DNA of 64,000 bases from CAVVZJ01 sp963752755. Its GTDB lineage: Bacteria > Planctomycetota > Planctomycetia > Isosphaerales > Isosphaeraceae. This document shows, piece by piece, positions 1 through 8,512 of this stretch (the stretch's first letter is position 1; the number at the start of each line of letters is the position of its first letter). Location of the stretch: the NCBI GenBank assembly GCA_963752755.1, contig CAVVZJ010000010.1, positions 124,001 to 188,000 on the forward strand, read 5' to 3'. The translations under genes were made by a program, and so were the position numbers. The notes under the pieces were generated by a model, which saw only the letters and a program-made list of their open reading frames with translations, was not told the DNA's origin and made no database searches.

Positions 1-68
1 AGCGGTTCACGGTTGGGTGGCCGATCCGGTAAGCTGAATGAGGAGAGTTGACTGCGAGGAGGTGCGCC

Positions 69-1010
69 ATGAATCCCTATTCACTGGACCTCCGGGAACG
101 CATCGCCGCGGCCCTCGACGCCTACGAGGGCACCCAGGCCGAGATCGCCCGACGCTTCCGCGTCAGCGTCTCCTTCCTCACCCGACTGCGGACGCGTCGC
201 TGCCAGACCGGGTCGCTGGCCCCCGCGTCGCACGGCGGCGGCCACCCGCCGGCCCTCGATCCGACCGGCCAGGAGACCCTCCGCCGACTGGTCCGGGAGC
301 ACCCCGACGCCACGCTGGAGGAACGGGCCCGCCGCGTGGGCGTCCCCTGCGGCCGCATGGCCGTCTTCCGCGTCCTCCGCAAGCTGAAGATCACCCGCAA
401 GAAGAAGTCGCTCCAGGCCGCCGAACGCGACACCCCGCGGGTCCGGCGGAAGCGGCGGGCGTACCGCCGGGCGATGGCCGCCGTGGCCCCTGAGCACCAG
501 GTCTTCGTCGACGAAACCGGGGCGAACACGGCGATGACCCGGACCGACGGGCGGGCGCCCCGCGGGCCGCGGGTCCAGGGAGCTGTGCCCGGCCGTTGGA
601 CCTCGGTGACCCTGGTCGCAGGGCTGCGGCTCTCGGGGGTGGTGGCCCCCTTCGCCTTCGAGGGGGCGATGGAGGCCCCGACGTTTCGGGCCTACGTCGA
701 GCAGGTCCTGGGACCGAAGTTGCGTCCGGGGGACGTGGTGATCTGGGACAACCTGAAGCCGCACGCGGACCGTCAGGCCCAGGCGAGTGGGACCGGGGCG
801 TGGGCGTCGCTGGAGCCGTTGCCACCGTACAGCCCGGATCTGACGCCGATCGAGAAGCTGTGGTCGAAGGTCAAGGGCGTGTTGCGGTCGGTGGCGGGTC
901 GGACGGCCGAGGCGGTGTACGAGGCGATGAGGACCGCCCTGGAAACGGTCAGCGATTCGGACATCCGGGGCTGGTTCGGATCGTGCGGCTTGTGCGCAAC
1001 CCAATCGTGA
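69..1010 (+). CDS. IS630-family transposase
   Basis: A 313-residue DDE/D transposase that cuts and joins the ends of its own element. Residues about 1-110 are a winged-helix/helix-turn-helix DNA-binding region of the IS630 N-terminal type (MNPYSLDLRERI, then AEIARRFRVSVSFLTRL). The catalytic domain carries the three expected motifs: VFVDETGA (first Asp), VIWDNLKPHAD (second Asp) and PPYSPDLTPIEKLWSKVK (final Glu). The length is normal and the frame is intact, so it may be active. I chose ATG 69 over an upstream in-frame start at 48 because GAGGAGG sits about six bases before it and the protein then begins at the usual family N terminus. Expression probably depends on its own promoter in the left end, which is cut by the window edge. 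Confidence 0.95.
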   Translation: MNPYSLDLRERIAAALDAYEGTQAEIARRFRVSVSFLTRLRTRRCQTGSLAPASHGGGHPPALDPTGQETLRRLVREHPDATLEERARRVGVPCGRMAVFRVLRKLKITRKKKSLQAAERDTPRVRRKRRAYRRAMAAVAPEHQVFVDETGANTAMTRTDGRAPRGPRVQGAVPGRWTSVTLVAGLRLSGVVAPFAFEGAMEAPTFRAYVEQVLGPKLRPGDVVIWDNLKPHADRQAQASGTGAWASLEPLPPYSPDLTPIEKLWSKVKGVLRSVAGRTAEAVYEAMRTALETVSDSDIRGWFGSCGLCATQS

Positions 1011-1017
1011 ACCGCTC
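1000..1017. repeat. Right terminal inverted repeat of the IS630 element
   Basis: It matches the complement of bases 1-17 with one mismatch. TA follows directly at 1018-1019. The repeat contains the last codons and stop of the transposase gene. Confidence 0.85.
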
Positions 1018-1272
1018 TAACAGGAGAGGGATACTCGGATCAACCGTCACGGTCAACGAAAAACCGCACTAGTCCTTAAACAAGCGAGGTTTTGGCCGTC
1101 GAGTCAGGTTGGCTTACCACTTCCAAACCTACGGACGACGAACCATGGGGCACCGCCGCCCCGTCACTTCACAACCTGATTCCTGTCATCTTCCCCTCGC
1201 TCTTCTCCCTCGCGGCTCTGGGCGCCTCGGTTGACCGGGACATCCCGATCCCGGCTTCGTTCTCACTGGACT

Positions 1273-2795
1273 TCAGCACCGCAGGGCATCAACCACCCCC
1301 AGGAACACTCCTGGCCACTCGTTCCACGACAACAGCCGATACGGCACTCGGCGGCCACCGCGGACGATTTGGCAGGGCATCAGGATGATCGCGTTCACGA
1401 ACCGCTTGAACTCCATCCGCAACCGACCTCGCTTCTGCTCGCGATGAACTTCCTGGGTCTGCGGGTGCTCCGGCACCGCCAACGCGAACCACGCCTTCAG
1501 GTTCCACGCCAGCGCCGTCATCACCAGGTCCGCCCCGTTGCTCACCAGGTTGTCCACCGTCGCTCGCAACGCGTGCACGCCCCCCTGCAATGACGCGATC
1601 CGGTTCTCCTGGTCGCAGCGATCGTTCGCCTTGAAGACCCGCGCCCGCGGCGGGCCCTTGCGGTCGTGGGTTCAGGAGAACCGGTAACGGATCTCGTCGA
1701 ACCGCCGCCTCTGACTCGCCTCGACCCGGATCGTCTGGCGGACGCAGATCAGCCGGTACGCCCGCCGGCAGGCCGTCGGTCGGTACGCGACCTCGGCCAC
1801 GTCCTCACGGACCCGGGTCAACGTCTGGAACCCACGCTCGCGGACGCTCCGGTCCGGGATTTTCTCGGGGCGCTTCCGGGGCTTCCCCTGGGCCGTGTAC
1901 TGCGGCCGCCGTTGCAGCTCAGCCCAGTCCGACGCGAGCCGGTCCTCGGCCATCGCCTTGAGGTGGGGCATGGCGTCGATGCCGAAGAGGAAGGTCACGG
2001 CCTCGGCGTCCCAGGCGTCGCGTGGCCTGGTCGGGGTGAAGTCGGTGTCGCCGCGGAGGTAGCTCGTGCGGAAGCCGGCGCCGCGGCCGTGCCGGATCGC
2101 CAGGTCGATCTGTTCGGCGGCGCCCTCGTGCGAGGGCCGGTTGCCGGCCCGGTTGACGAGGCTGAGCACCTCCCCGGTGTTGGCCCGGGAAACGATCAAC
2201 GGGTGATAACCCCAGGTGCCGTCGTGGGCGATATCGACGCCCGGCTTGCCGCTGGCGGCGGTGGCGACGAGCGAGCCGTCGGCGTCGATGACGGCCGCGT
2301 CGAAGAAGGGCGACGGCGGCTGTTTCCCGACCTTGACCCAGGTCTGATCGAAGACGTCCTGGAGGGTCTCGACGTCGTCGGGGGGAAGCGGCGGCCGAAG
2401 TCGCCGACGGTGGTGGGGTCGGGGATCCGGTCGGCGTCGAGGGCATCGAGGAAGACGATGTCGTCGCGTCGCAGCTCGATGTCGTCGCGGCAGGTCCCGT
2501 GGCCCAGGGCGTTGTAGGCGAAGTTCAGGACCTGGTCCGACTCGTGGCAGGGGAAGTGGAACGTGAGCAGGTGGAGCCGATGGTCGATGGCCTCGGCCAG
2601 GCCGAGCTTGCGCACGCGCAACGGGATGGCGCCGATGCCGCCGCAGGCGATGGCCCGGGTCTTGGTGGCGACCTCGGAGTGGATCTTCGAGGCGGAGCAG
2701 ACCGGGTCGGGCGAAGGTGCGGTGACGGGCCGGTCGAGTCGTCGGCGGCTTTTGCGCTTGCCGGCGGCGTGGTGGCGGTGGGGAATCGGCTTCAC
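1273..2795 (-). pseudogene. IS1380-family transposase, broken by one frameshift and one in-frame stop
   Basis: Three consecutive segments on the minus strand together resemble one DDE transposase of the IS1380 family. The N-terminal part (2795 to about 2390) reads through FNFAYN-like and GHGTCRDDIELRRDD text. It then shifts frame into a segment with VDIAHDGTWGYHPLIVS and YLRGDTDFTPT (catalytic Asp region). That segment stops at a TGA at 1672-1674. The same frame continues beyond the stop with THDRKGPPRARVFKAN, the family signature RCDQENRIASLQGGV and a typical C terminus (LVMTALAWNLKAWFAL, PCQIVRGGRRVPYRLLSW). The stop is therefore premature rather than the true end. The element is probably inactive as written, although sequence errors elsewhere in the window mean the frameshift could be artefactual. 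I could not find convincing terminal repeats. Bases 1018-1272, between this gene and the IS630, hold no gene I can support. Confidence 0.8.
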
Positions 2796-2873
2796 TCGAA
2801 ATCTCCTCGGGGTTGGGCCAGGGGATTGGTGTGCATTGATCCAATGTGCCGCAAACCCCGGGAGATTTCGAGT
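2794..2873. repeat. Long inverted repeat just upstream of the IS1380 transposase
   Basis: Arm 2794-2814 pairs with arm 2854-2873 over about 20 base pairs with a single unpaired base (ACTCGAAATCTCC, then CGGGGTT). The 39-base loop contains a smaller ATTG/CAAT pairing. The inner arm overlaps the start codon region of the transposase (start near 2795). It could be part of the element's end or a structure that limits transposase translation. Which of these applies is inference. Confidence 0.6.
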
Positions 2874-2920
2874 TTTCCCTCACCAATCACGCGGCTTCAG
2901 CCTCGGACCACGCTTGGTTA

Positions 2921-3832
2921 AGAGCGCTCGGAAAAAATGAGGTTATGGTCCCAGGAACCTCAAACAGATCAGGGCACAGGCCAGATGGAGGAACGCCTCC
3001 TGAAGCTCCGTGAGCCGATCCAGACGGCGCCGCAGGCGGCCGAACGAATGCAGCCAGGAGATGGTCCGCTCCACGAACCAGCGGAAGACCCCCAGCCCGC
3101 TCCCGTGCTCGGTGTTGCGGGCGGCCAGGATCGGGGTGATCCCCCGCCGGCGCAACTCCTGCCGCACCGGTTCGGAGTCATAGCCGCGGTCGCCTTGCAG
3201 GCGCTCGGGCTTCTGCCGCTTCGGCCCGGGCTTGCCGCCGACCGGCGGCATGTCGTCCAGGACCGCGAAGACTTGCGTGACCTCGTTGACGTTGGCCGCG
3301 GTCACGGTCGCGGACAAGGGGATACCGTGCGCATCGGTCATCACGTGGTGCTTGCTGCCCGATCTGCCGCGGTCGGTGGGATTTGGGCCCGTGTCCTCGC
3401 CCCCTTCGGGAGCCTCGGCAAAGGAGGCGTCGATCAGCGCCCGCTCCCAGTCGATCTGGTCGGCGCCGTTGAGTTCGGCCAGCAACACGGCGTGCAACTT
3501 GAGCCAGACGCCCGCCTGGTGCCAGAGTCGCAGGTAGTGACTACAGGTCTTGCCGCAGCCGCAGCCCCACTCGGCGGGCAGGTCGTCCCAGGCGATGCCG
3601 GTCTTGAGCACGAAGAGGATGCCGGTGAGGATCTTGCGGTAATCCAGGGGCTTGCGGCCGGGGAAGCGGAAGCGGCGTGGGGGCGGGGGCGGCAGCAGCG
3701 GTTGGAGGCGTTCCCAGAGGGCATCGCTGACGAGCGGTTTCATGGCCTGTGCTCCTTCGGTCCCGGGGCTCACTCTCCGATTCACGAAGGAGCAGTCAGT
3801 GTGCCGTTCGGCTCATTATTTCCGAGCGCCTC
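2921..3832 (-). mobile_element. IS5-family (IS427-like) insertion sequence, complete
   Basis: The terminal inverted repeats are visible. GCGCTCGGAAAAAATGAG at 2924-2941 matches the complement of 3812-3829 at 17 of 18 positions, and the ends can be extended with mismatches to 2921 and 3832. TA lies immediately outside each end (2919-2920 and 3833-3834), as expected for a two-base target duplication. The element is about 0.91 kb with a single intact transposase. The short span GCGCCT...AGGCGC at 3827-3847 straddles the right junction. Confidence 0.85.
2943..3743 (-). CDS. IS5-family transposase
   Basis: A 266-residue DDE transposase, intact. The N terminus (MKPLVSDALWERLQPLLPPP) and the stretch RKILTGILFVLKTGIAW are the IS5-type N-terminal (DUF4096-like) region. 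The catalytic domain shows ALIDASFAEAP (first Asp), LQGDRGYDSEPVRQ (second Asp) and WFVERTISWLHSFGRLRRR (the Y/F-Glu-R-...-R signature with the catalytic Glu). I chose ATG 3743 rather than an upstream in-frame start at 3785 because the family usually starts with this motif. The gene fills the element between the two repeats. Its coding appears undamaged, unlike the neighbouring IS1380 gene, which suggests a more recent insertion. Confidence 0.93.
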   Translation of the reverse strand: MKPLVSDALWERLQPLLPPPPPRRFRFPGRKPLDYRKILTGILFVLKTGIAWDDLPAEWGCGCGKTCSHYLRLWHQAGVWLKLHAVLLAELNGADQIDWERALIDASFAEAPEGGEDTGPNPTDRGRSGSKHHVMTDAHGIPLSATVTAANVNEVTQVFAVLDDMPPVGGKPGPKRQKPERLQGDRGYDSEPVRQELRRRGITPILAARNTEHGSGLGVFRWFVERTISWLHSFGRLRRRLDRLTELQEAFLHLACALICLRFLGP

Positions 3833-3834
3833 TA

Positions 3835-4185
3835 AGGGTTAGGCGCTCTTGGGGTGCTACCGAAAGTCCCTCCTCCCGCCCAGAAATCGAGCACGTTCGC
3901 CCCGAATGACAGCACGATTATCGGAGGCGTGGTGCCGCGAGCGTCCTCGTTGGTTTTGCTTAAGTCGTTACAATTGAATGATTTAACGCAGGCTCCGCGG
4001 GTCAGGTCGAGGTTTCCGGCATGCCTTTTTCTCCTGTGACTGGTCATTCCTGCCTTTTTCAACCCGCGTTTGCTCATTACGGGGCGTGTCCACGAGGGTC
4101 GTGCCGCCGCGTCGGCGGGCGCGTGGAGATCGTGCTGATGAGTGAAGACCGCCTCACGAGGGGGCGACCGCCGGAGACAACAACG
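3835..4185. other. Gene-free stretch between the IS5 element and amtB
   Basis: About 350 bases without a supported gene. Short open frames here lack family motifs. The stretch must hold the promoter of the ammonium transporter, but I cannot point to a clear -35/-10 pair. Confidence 0.4.
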
Positions 4186-5664
4186 ATGCGACGATTGGGG
4201 AGCGCGCTGGCGCGCAGGAGCGCTGACCTTGGGAGCCTCGGCAGTCACGGCCCGGGCCGAGGAGGCGGCGACGTCCGCCGCCACGACCGCAGCGGCCGAG
4301 ATCAGCGGGGCCGACACGGCCTTCCTCCTGGTCTGCTCGGCCCTGGTGATGCTGATGACGCCGGGCCTCGGCCTCTTCTACGGCGGGATGGTCCGTCGGA
4401 AGAACGTGCTGGCCACGTTCATGCAGAGCTTCATCATGCTCGGGGTCGTCGCTGTGCAGTGGGTTCTGTTCGGCTACAGCCTGGCCTTCGGCACCCGACA
4501 CACTCGGCGGTTTCATCGGCAACCTCGACTGGGTCGGCCTGCAAGGGTGTCGGAGTCGAGCCGCATGCGACGTACGCGCCGACGGTCCCGCAATTGCTTC
4601 ATCATGGTCTATCAACTGATGTTCGCCATCATCACCCCGGCCCTGATCTCGGGGGCCTTCGCCGAGCGGATGAAGTTCTCCGCGTATCTCGTCTTCACCC
4701 TGCTCTGGGCGACGTTCGTTTATGACCCGGTCGCTCACTGGGTCTGGGGCGGGGGCTGGATCGCGCAGCGGCTCGGCGCGCTCGACTTCGCCGGGGGCTT
4801 GGTCGTGCATGTCATCTCGGGCATCGCGGCGCTCTGCTGCGTGCTGGTGATGGGCAAGCGTAAGGGACTGGGCGAGGAGGAGATGCACCCGCACAACCTG
4901 ACGATGACGGCCCTTGGGACCGCCTTGCTCTGGTTCGGCTGGTTCGGCTTCAATGCCGGCAGCGCTCTGGCGGCGAACAAGTCGGCGGTTGTGGCCTTCG
5001 TCACCACGAACACCGCCGCCGCGGCGACCGCGGCTGTGTCCTGGGCCTTGCTGGAGTGGCTGCACAAGGGCAAGGCAACCGTCCTCGGCGCCTGCTCGGG
5101 TGCAGTGGCCGGGCTCGTGGCGATCACGCCCGCGGCCGGGTTCGTCACTCCGATGGGGGCGATCGGGATCGGCCTGCTGGTCAGCCCGCTCTGCTACGGT
5201 GCCATCCTGCTCAAGGGCAAGCTCGACTACGACGACTCGCTCGACGTCTTCGGCGTTCACGGCGTCGGCGGCGCCTTCGGGGCGGTGGCCGTCGGCCTCC
5301 TGGCAACTGGCTCGATGACGGCCCTGGCTGGCATCCCGGGCGACGTTGGTGGTCTGATCGATGGCAAATCGGATTTGCTGCGGTGCCCAGATGCTCTCAC
5401 TCGTCGCGGCGGCGTGCTACAGCTTCGGCGTGACTTTCGTTCTGCTGAAGCTGATCGACGCCACGATCGGCCTCCGTGTCACGGAGGAGGAGGAGGAGGT
5501 TGGCCTTGACCTCTCCCAGCACGGCGAGCGTGGCTACATCATGGGCGTCGGCGAGTTGATGGGCGGTCGCCATGTCGATTCCGGCTACGCCGCGTCCCTC
5601 GCCCGCGATGCAGCCCCGGAGAGGTCCCGGCCTACCAGTCGAGCAACAGCCACGTCGCGGTCTG
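4186..5664 (+). CDS. amtB: Ammonium transporter (AmtB family), multiply frameshifted as written
   Basis: An inner-membrane channel that brings ammonia/ammonium into the cell for nitrogen assimilation. The conserved text FLLVCSALVMLMTPGLGLFY and GGMVRRKNVLATFMQS is the family signature. The first pore histidine is in DPVAHWVWGGG and the second in VFGVHGVGGAFG. The C terminus reads EVGLDLSQHGERGYIMG, the usual cytoplasmic tail. The gene begins with a likely signal peptide (MRRLGSALA, then LTLGASAVTARAEEA after a frame change near 4210). Further frame changes fall near 4495, 4545, 4590, 5350 and 5575, yet conserved sequence continues through all of them. Assembly indels are therefore more likely than decay. 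The end at 5664 (PAYQSSNSHVAV, stop) is inferred from the frame that closes sensibly. No glnK/glnB gene is adjacent. The gene converges on the phosphatase, with only about 10 bases between the stops. Confidence 0.88.
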
Positions 5665-5673
5665 ACCCTCAAC

Positions 5674-6543
5674 TCAGCCCGTCGGCATTGGCACGGTCCG
5701 GACGCCCGCGAGTAACGTCTCGAGGGCGACCGGACCGTTCGCCTTGAACGAGCAATAAGTCGGATACGGGTCGGTACCGTCGAGGATGATCTGCCGCGGG
5801 TTCGGGTTCTGGAACCCCTCGTCGCAGGGCTGATGACCATTGATGATCAGGTCGGCCTCGACCAATCCGGCGAACCGTTCGGCCGTCTCAGGGCTGGTGT
5901 CGCGTCCCCAGGTCAAGGCGTACACCGACCCGCCCCGCTTCAAGGACTCGGGCGGCCATTCGCTCTTCCGGAGTACGTCGAGATCCAGGTTTTCCAGGTC
6001 AGCTGCGTCTGGGATCGTGTGGCTGATAAACACGCGATTCGACGTACGCACCGCCAGCGGCAATGATCGGAAAAGTTCGTGATAGGCGGCAACGATCGCC
6101 TCCGCGTGCTCACCATACGATTCCTCCACGCCCTGCCGGAACAGGCTGTTCAACGCGAATCCCTTCTTGCTGATCGAACGCCCGGTGAACTCCGAGAGTT
6201 CGTGGTTACCCAGGATCAGGTGAACGCGGCTCGGACACTGACATTTCAGGGCACAGATAAGGTCGATAGCCCGGTGGGAGCGGTCGATGTCACCCTCGTC
6301 GGGGTCGATGCGTGTGTCGTGAGTCGGCTCTTGAAGGACGAGATGCCGCCCGGGATTCCGGTCTAGCGCCGCGATCTTTATCAATTGTGCCAGGACGTGA
6401 ACATGACCGTGGAGGTCGCCGAGGACGATCACATCATCGGCCGACTCGTCGAGCGCGATGATCGACCCCGATCGGCCGGGTGTTTTGCGGAAGAGTTCGG
6501 CGGCGAGGCGGACGGTGACCAGGATCTTTTGCGGGTCGGGCAT
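5674..6543 (-). CDS. Calcineurin-like metallophosphatase
   Basis: A 289-residue phosphoesterase with the dinuclear-metal motifs in order: VIVLGDLHGHVHVL (GDxHG), VHLILGNHELSEF (GNHE), VFISHTIPDA and ADLIINGHQP (GH). The resemblance is to the serine/threonine protein phosphatase branch of the superfamily, but the real substrate cannot be read from sequence. There is no signal peptide, so it is probably cytoplasmic. An upstream TTG at 6558 is in frame. ATG 6543 was preferred as the stronger start. Its start is only about 30 bases from the stop of the ABC-F gene, on the same strand, so the two may be cotranscribed. Confidence 0.88.
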   Translation of the reverse strand: MPDPQKILVTVRLAAELFRKTPGRSGSIIALDESADDVIVLGDLHGHVHVLAQLIKIAALDRNPGRHLVLQEPTHDTRIDPDEGDIDRSHRAIDLICALKCQCPSRVHLILGNHELSEFTGRSISKKGFALNSLFRQGVEESYGEHAEAIVAAYHELFRSLPLAVRTSNRVFISHTIPDAADLENLDLDVLRKSEWPPESLKRGGSVYALTWGRDTSPETAERFAGLVEADLIINGHQPCDEGFQNPNPRQIILDGTDPYPTYCSFKANGPVALETLLAGVRTVPMPTG

Positions 6544-6576
6544 GGGGTGGATTCTCAACCGGGCGGATCGGGCCTA

Positions 6577-8487
6577 TCAGGAGTTGAGTTCCAGGGCCTC
6601 TTCCCAGTGGGAGTAGAGATACGCGAGCCGCTCTTTCAACGCGTCAAATCGGGCCTGGATTTCGCGAGCGGTCTCGGCGTCCTTCCAGGTCTCAGGCATC
6701 GCGAGGGCCGACTCGACCACGGCCAGTTCTTCCTCCTGCTGGGAGATCTCGCGCTCGATCTCGCCAGCCTTGCGGTAGGGGAATTTCCGACGCCTCTTGC
6801 CGTTCGTGGCTGAATCGTCGGACTTCGAGCCATGACCGTCAACCGCGGATGCCGCGGCGTTCTTCCTCGCCTGGGCGGCCTCGGCTTCTTGTTTAGCGAG
6901 ACGTTGATAGGTCTCGTAATCTCCTTCGATCACGCGGGCGCGGCCGTCTGAAACGACGATGAGGCGGTCGGCGACCTGGTTCAGGAAGTAGCGGTCGTGG
7001 GTGACGACCAGAACGGTCCCCTCGAAATCCTGAATCGAGCGCTCCAGGGCCTCGCACGACCAGATATCGAGGTGGTTCGTCGGCTCGTCCATCACGAGGA
7101 CGTTGGCGGCCGTGGCCGAGAGCCGGGCGAGGGCCGCCTTGCCTTTCTCACCGCCAGAGAGTTGACCGACCGTCCGCAAGGCTAGGTCCCCCTTGAGGCC
7201 GAAGCGGGCGAGCAGGTCGCGGACGTCCTGATCGACCCACGTCGGATCATCTTCCGGACGAACGGCGCGGATCAAGGGGGTCTCGGGCGGCAGACTCTCG
7301 AGCCCCTGATCGTAGTAGCCAATCTGGACCTTGTGCCCGATCTGGACTTCGCCCGCGTCCGCCTTCTCGCGTCCGATGAGGATTTTGAGAAGAGTCGTCT
7401 TGCCGGCGCCGTTGGGTCCGATGACTCCCACGCACTGACCGCGCTGGACGGCCAGATCGAAGTCCTTGAACAGAGGCTTGTCGTACGCCTTGGAGACCTT
7501 CTCGGCCTCCACGACGACGTCGCCGGAGCGCTCGACCTCACCGAAGCCCATGACAGGCCCTTCGATGTCGCGCATCGTCTCGACCTGTTCGATCCGAGCG
7601 AGCTTCTTCTCGCGGTCCTTCGCCTGCTTGGCCTTCTGTCCGACGCCCCACTTGCGGATGAAGTCCTGCAGGTCTGCGACCTGGTCGGCCTGCTTCTCGG
7701 CCTGCCGCCGGAGGACCTTCGCCCGTTCCTCGCGGAGTCGCCAGTATTGCGTATAGTTGCCGGGATACGCCTCGATCCGGCCGAAGTGCAGCTCCCAGAT
7801 CCTGTTGACAACCGCGTCGAGGAAGTAGCGGTCATGGCTGACGATGACCATTGCCACCGGCTGCCGCGTCAGGTACGACTCCAGCCATTCGGTCGTGGCG
7901 ATGTCGAGGTGATTCGACGGCTCATCCAGCAGCATCAGGTCGGGACTTTCGAGCAGGAGTTTCGCGAGCATCAATCGCGACTGCTGACCGCCCGAGAACG
8001 TCCGCGCCGGCCGCCCGTAGTCGTCGGCTGCGAAGCCGAGACCCGTGAGCACCTCCTCGACGCGGTGCTCGATCGCGTAGGCGTCCTGGTGTTCGATCTG
8101 GTCGCGGACCTGCTCGTAGCGCCGGGTGGCGACCTCGCGTTCGATGTCAGTCTCGGCGTCGGCCAGCTCGTTGGCGGCCTCTTCCAGCTCGTGCTGCAAC
8201 TCGACGAGCGAGGCCAGGCCCGAACGCGCGACCTCCAGAAGCGTCTGGTCGGCATCGAAGTCGGGCTGCTGCTTGAGCAGGCTGACCCGGATGCCCGGCC
8301 GGATGTTTAACGTGCCGTAATCCGGCTGGTCGAGGCCGGAGATCAGGTTCATCAAGGTGGTCTTGCCGGCGCCATTCGGCCCGACGAGGCCGATGCGTTC
8401 GCCGGCGCGGACCTCGAACGCGAGCCCCTGGAAGATGGGGTCGCCGGAATACTGGCGGCCGAGTTGGGTAGCTTGAGCGAGGATCAT
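6577..8487 (-). CDS. ABC-F family ATPase (Uup/EttA-like)
   Basis: A 636-residue soluble protein with two ATP-binding cassettes and no membrane segments, the ABC-F pattern. These proteins act on the ribosome or in replication/recombination (Uup) rather than in transport. The first cassette has GLVGPNGAGKTTLMNLISGL, signature FSGGQQSRLMLAK and LMLLDEPSNHLD. The second has GVIGPNGAGKTTLLKILIG, LSGGEKGKAALARL and VLVMDEPTNHLD. Between them lies a charged helical linker (VLRRQAEKQADQVADL, then KAKQAKDREKKLARIEQ), the ABC-F ribosome-contact arm. The C terminus has a second coiled coil rich in Glu and Lys (EIEREISQQEEELAVVESAL), which favours the Uup/YkpA side. The start is ATG 8487 (MILAQATQLG), because residues encoded upstream are low-complexity and unlike the family. 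Confidence 0.92.
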   Translation of the reverse strand: MILAQATQLGRQYSGDPIFQGLAFEVRAGERIGLVGPNGAGKTTLMNLISGLDQPDYGTLNIRPGIRVSLLKQQPDFDADQTLLEVARSGLASLVELQHELEEAANELADAETDIEREVATRRYEQVRDQIEHQDAYAIEHRVEEVLTGLGFAADDYGRPARTFSGGQQSRLMLAKLLLESPDLMLLDEPSNHLDIATTEWLESYLTRQPVAMVIVSHDRYFLDAVVNRIWELHFGRIEAYPGNYTQYWRLREERAKVLRRQAEKQADQVADLQDFIRKWGVGQKAKQAKDREKKLARIEQVETMRDIEGPVMGFGEVERSGDVVVEAEKVSKAYDKPLFKDFDLAVQRGQCVGVIGPNGAGKTTLLKILIGREKADAGEVQIGHKVQIGYYDQGLESLPPETPLIRAVRPEDDPTWVDQDVRDLLARFGLKGDLALRTVGQLSGGEKGKAALARLSATAANVLVMDEPTNHLDIWSCEALERSIQDFEGTVLVVTHDRYFLNQVADRLIVVSDGRARVIEGDYETYQRLAKQEAEAAQARKNAAASAVDGHGSKSDDSATNGKRRRKFPYRKAGEIEREISQQEEELAVVESALAMPETWKDAETAREIQARFDALKERLAYLYSHWEEALELNS

Positions 8488-8512
8488 TCTTTTAGGGAAG
8501 ATCTGTTTGCGG

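Larger units (their letters stand above)
1..1017 (+). mobile_element. IS630-family insertion sequence, nearly complete
   Basis: A transposase gene is bracketed by inverted ends. Bases 1-17 match the reverse complement of 1000-1016 at 16 of 17 positions (the mismatch is G versus A). The right end continues one more base to 1017 and is followed by TA at 1018-1019, the dinucleotide IS630/Tc1-mariner elements insert into and duplicate. By symmetry the left end should begin one base before the window, so the element is complete except for that base and the left TA. The transposase stop codon (1008-1010) lies inside the right terminal repeat. The element is about 1.02 kb, normal for the family. Confidence 0.9.

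Noticed and set aside
81..1004. Long open frame on the minus strand opposite the IS630 transposase
   Set aside because: It mirrors a high-GC gene, shows no family motif, and the plus-strand transposase has all catalytic residues.
1092..1388. Plus-strand open frame between IS630 and IS1380
   Set aside because: Composition is Pro/Thr-rich with no motif, no ribosome site was seen, and it overlaps the IS1380 C terminus on the other strand.
1672..1674. Second frameshift in the IS1380 transposase
   Set aside because: The sequence on both sides of the break is in the same frame, so this is an in-frame TGA, not a shift.
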